Source: Flavobacterium algicola (GTDB lineage Bacteria; Bacteroidota; Bacteroidia; Flavobacteriales; Flavobacteriaceae). Taken from it: DNA of 64,000 nucleotides. The notes beneath the pieces are model-generated. The model made no database searches and was not told the origin of the DNA. It was given only the letters and a program-made list of their open reading frames with translations. Both the position numbers and the translations under genes were made by a program. Of this stretch, positions 62,456-64,000 are shown piece by piece (position 1 is the first letter of the stretch; each line of letters starts with the position of its first letter). The stretch lies in assembly GCF_022399565.1 (NCBI RefSeq), contig NZ_JAJTUT010000001.1, forward strand, positions 1,105,336 to 1,169,335, given 5' to 3'.

Positions 62456-63682
62456 ATGAAAAAACTTATAATTACTTTAGTTTTTGCATCGGCTTTTACA
62501 GCAGTAAATGCTCAAAGCGAAGCAAAAAAAGAAATTGAAACTGAAAAGTACAACAAATGGTCTATCGAAGCTTCAGGTGGAGTTAGCAAGCCATTAAACA
62601 AACAAGGATCTGCATTCGGATTCGTAACACCATTTACAGTTGATCTAGGAGTTAGATACATGATCAACAATAAATTTGGTATTAAAGGAGATCTTGGATA
62701 CAACGCTTTAAGCGAGAAAAGCGGAACACCAGATTTTGAATCAAGATACTACAGAGGAGATTTGCAAGCAGTTGCTAACTTAGGTAGAATTATGAGTTTT
62801 GAAACTTGGACAAATACTATCGGATTATTAGGTCATGGTGGTGTTGGTCTTGGAATGGTAAGACAAGGTGATACTAAGGACTGGGTTGGAAACGGAATCT
62901 TAGGATTGACTGCTCAAGTTAAATTGTCTGATCATTTTGCATTTACTCTTGATGGAAGTGCTATCTTGAATGTTAGACAAAACTTAAACTTTGATGCTTC
63001 TACAGGTGTTGGAAGACAATACGGTGGAATCCTTAATGGAACAGCTGGTATTACTTACTACATTGGTAAAAACACTAAACATGCAGACTGGATCGTTCTT
63101 GACGTTACTAATGGTTTAGAAGCTAGAGTTTCTGAATTAGAAGCAATGAACTTAGATACTGATAAAGATGGTGTAGTTGATTATTTAGATCTTGAGCCAA
63201 ACACAATGTCTGGAGTAATGGTTGACGGTAAAGGTCGTGCTATTGATGCAAACAATAATGGTATTCCTGACGAAATTGAAAAATATATCGATAGTAAATA
63301 CAAAACTGGAAACGGTTCTGGTATCAGCGATGACACTATCAAAGGTTTAGTTAATGGTGGATATGTTGGTGTATTCTTTGATTTTAACAAATCAACTCCA
63401 AACACAGAATCTACAGATGCTTTAGCTTATGTATTAACTTACTTAAGAAACAATCCTTCAGCTACAGTTGACATTATCGGTCATGCTGACGAAATTGGAA
63501 GTACATCTTACAACAATAACTTATCTTCTGCAAGAGCAAATAACGTTAAACAAACTTTATTGAAATCTAATGTTGCTGCTTCAAGATTAAATGTTGTTGC
63601 TGCAGGTGAAGATACTTCAGTAAATGTTAACTCTGATGCTGCTAGAAAACTAGTTAGAAGAGTTACTTTCTTTATCAAATAA
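62456..63682 (+). CDS. OmpA-family major outer-membrane protein
   Basis: A 408-residue outer-membrane protein with signal peptide (KLIITLVFASAFTAVNAQ), an N-terminal eight-strand-type beta-barrel (about 35-205), a thrombospondin type 3-like calcium-binding linker (LDTDKDGVVDYLDLEPNT, DANNNGIPDEIE, about 235-290), and a C-terminal OmpA peptidoglycan-binding domain (about 310-405; VFFDFNKSTPNTES, IIGHADEIGSTSYN, NLSSARANNVKQTL). The codon usage is strikingly regular, as in highly expressed genes. ATG 62456 is chosen because it begins the signal peptide. A strong terminator follows at 63703-63738. Confidence 0.94.
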   Translation: MKKLIITLVFASAFTAVNAQSEAKKEIETEKYNKWSIEASGGVSKPLNKQGSAFGFVTPFTVDLGVRYMINNKFGIKGDLGYNALSEKSGTPDFESRYYRGDLQAVANLGRIMSFETWTNTIGLLGHGGVGLGMVRQGDTKDWVGNGILGLTAQVKLSDHFAFTLDGSAILNVRQNLNFDASTGVGRQYGGILNGTAGITYYIGKNTKHADWIVLDVTNGLEARVSELEAMNLDTDKDGVVDYLDLEPNTMSGVMVDGKGRAIDANNNGIPDEIEKYIDSKYKTGNGSGISDDTIKGLVNGGYVGVFFDFNKSTPNTESTDALAYVLTYLRNNPSATVDIIGHADEIGSTSYNNNLSSARANNVKQTLLKSNVAASRLNVVAAGEDTSVNVNSDAARKLVRRVTFFIK

Positions 63683-63702
63683 TAATTTAGTTCTATAAAT
63701 AG

Positions 63703-63738
63703 AAGCTCCAAAGGGAAACCTTTGGAGCTTTTTTTTTG
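63703..63738 (+). terminator. terminator after OmpA-family gene
   Basis: AAGCTCCAAAGG (63703-63714) pairs perfectly with CCTTTGGAGCTT (63719-63730) around a GAAA tetraloop and is followed by eight Ts; a textbook intrinsic terminator. Confidence 0.95.
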
Positions 63739-63865
63739 TAGCACGATGATAATCTGCGTAAACTTTACAGTCTAAACAATTGTTTAGAAATAAGTTTCAA
63801 GACTTATTATGTAGATATATGTTAGTAGTTATAAGTTACCTATAGTTTGATAATGAAGACTATAT

Positions 63866-63904
63866 AAAAAGCCAATCTAGTGACAAATGCTAGATTGGCT
63901 TTTT
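63866..63904 (-). terminator. terminator after the ssb-like gene
   Basis: AAAAAGCCAATCTAG (63866-63880) pairs perfectly with its complement (63890-63904). It lies 24 bases beyond the minus-strand stop at 63928 and has T-rich flanks in both directions. Confidence 0.85.
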
Positions 63905-63927
63905 TAGCTTATCGTAATGAAGTAATT

Positions 63928-64000
63928 CTATTTCCCCAATAATAACACTTCAGAGATTACCACCTCTGTAATGTAACGTTTCTCCCCATTTTTATCATCA
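63928..64000 (-). CDS. ssb: probable single-stranded DNA-binding protein, C-terminal end only
   Basis: Only the last 24 codons are in the window, and the gene continues beyond the right edge. The peptide ends NGEKRYITEVVISEVLLLGK, which matches the last beta-strand of the SSB OB fold (the TEVV...LG pattern). If so, this is a short SSB ending right after the OB domain, without the acidic protein-binding tail, as in the small SSB paralogues of flavobacteria. The terminator at 63866-63904 fits a gene end here. The identification rests on a short stretch. Confidence 0.55.
   Translation of the reverse strand, partial: DDKNGEKRYITEVVISEVLLLGK

Noticed and set aside
1..64000. tRNA, rRNA, CRISPR arrays, prophage or integrative-element ends.
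   Set aside because: No cloverleaf, repeat-spacer pattern, integrase or attachment-site duplication could be found on reading through the intergenic regions.

Overview
The window is a low-GC chromosomal segment of a Bacteroidota bacterium, most likely a Flavobacterium or close relative. Reasons: the TAnnTTTG -7 promoter element recurs in front of many genes, several secreted proteins end in type IX secretion (T9SS) sorting domains, there are two SusC/SusD pairs, and families typical of flavobacteria are present (DUF4270, DUF4286, DUF6909, flavobacterial OmpA proteins). I see no rRNA or tRNA gene, no CRISPR array and no intact insertion sequence.

Layout. Positions 1-24,460 are mostly housekeeping: a DUF4270 lipoprotein (cut by the window edge), a half-length glycogen-synthase-like protein, panC and panD, radA, a membrane transglycosylase, a 1,611-residue T9SS surface protein, an aldo/keto reductase, an OmpA lipoprotein with exonuclease III, a bifunctional aminolipid acyltransferase, a 2-hydroxyacid dehydrogenase, proC, mgtE, rsmA, a DUF4286 protein, a TPR protein and serS.

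Positions 24,624-49,803, all on the minus strand, are a complete alginate-utilisation locus. A T9SS-exported PL6 lyase and a PL7 lyase cut alginate. Two SusC/SusD pairs import oligomers. A PL17 exo-lyase makes unsaturated monouronate. A secreted cupin resembling KdgF may linearise it to DEH. An ExuT-like MFS permease moves it inward. An SDR reductase (DEH to KDG), KDG kinase and KDPG aldolase carry it to pyruvate and glyceraldehyde 3-phosphate. A FadR-family GntR regulator is encoded inside the locus. Eight promoters carry the same operator, a palindrome close to ATTTGGTTWACCAAT placed directly downstream of (in most cases overlapping) the -7 element, so the locus looks like one regulon. One member, a 394-residue secreted protein, has no recognisable function.

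Positions 50,400-64,000 return to chromosomal genes: an operon of a 170-residue membrane protein, a GH3-type acyl-adenylating enzyme and DUF6909; a small exopolysaccharide group (WcaJ-type transferase, GT2, CapK-like); purD; pheS flanked by two unrecognised conserved proteins; a HAD hydrolase; a major OmpA porin-like protein; and the 3' end of a probable ssb. Two copies of a structured intergenic repeat lie near 17.7 kb and 59.2 kb.
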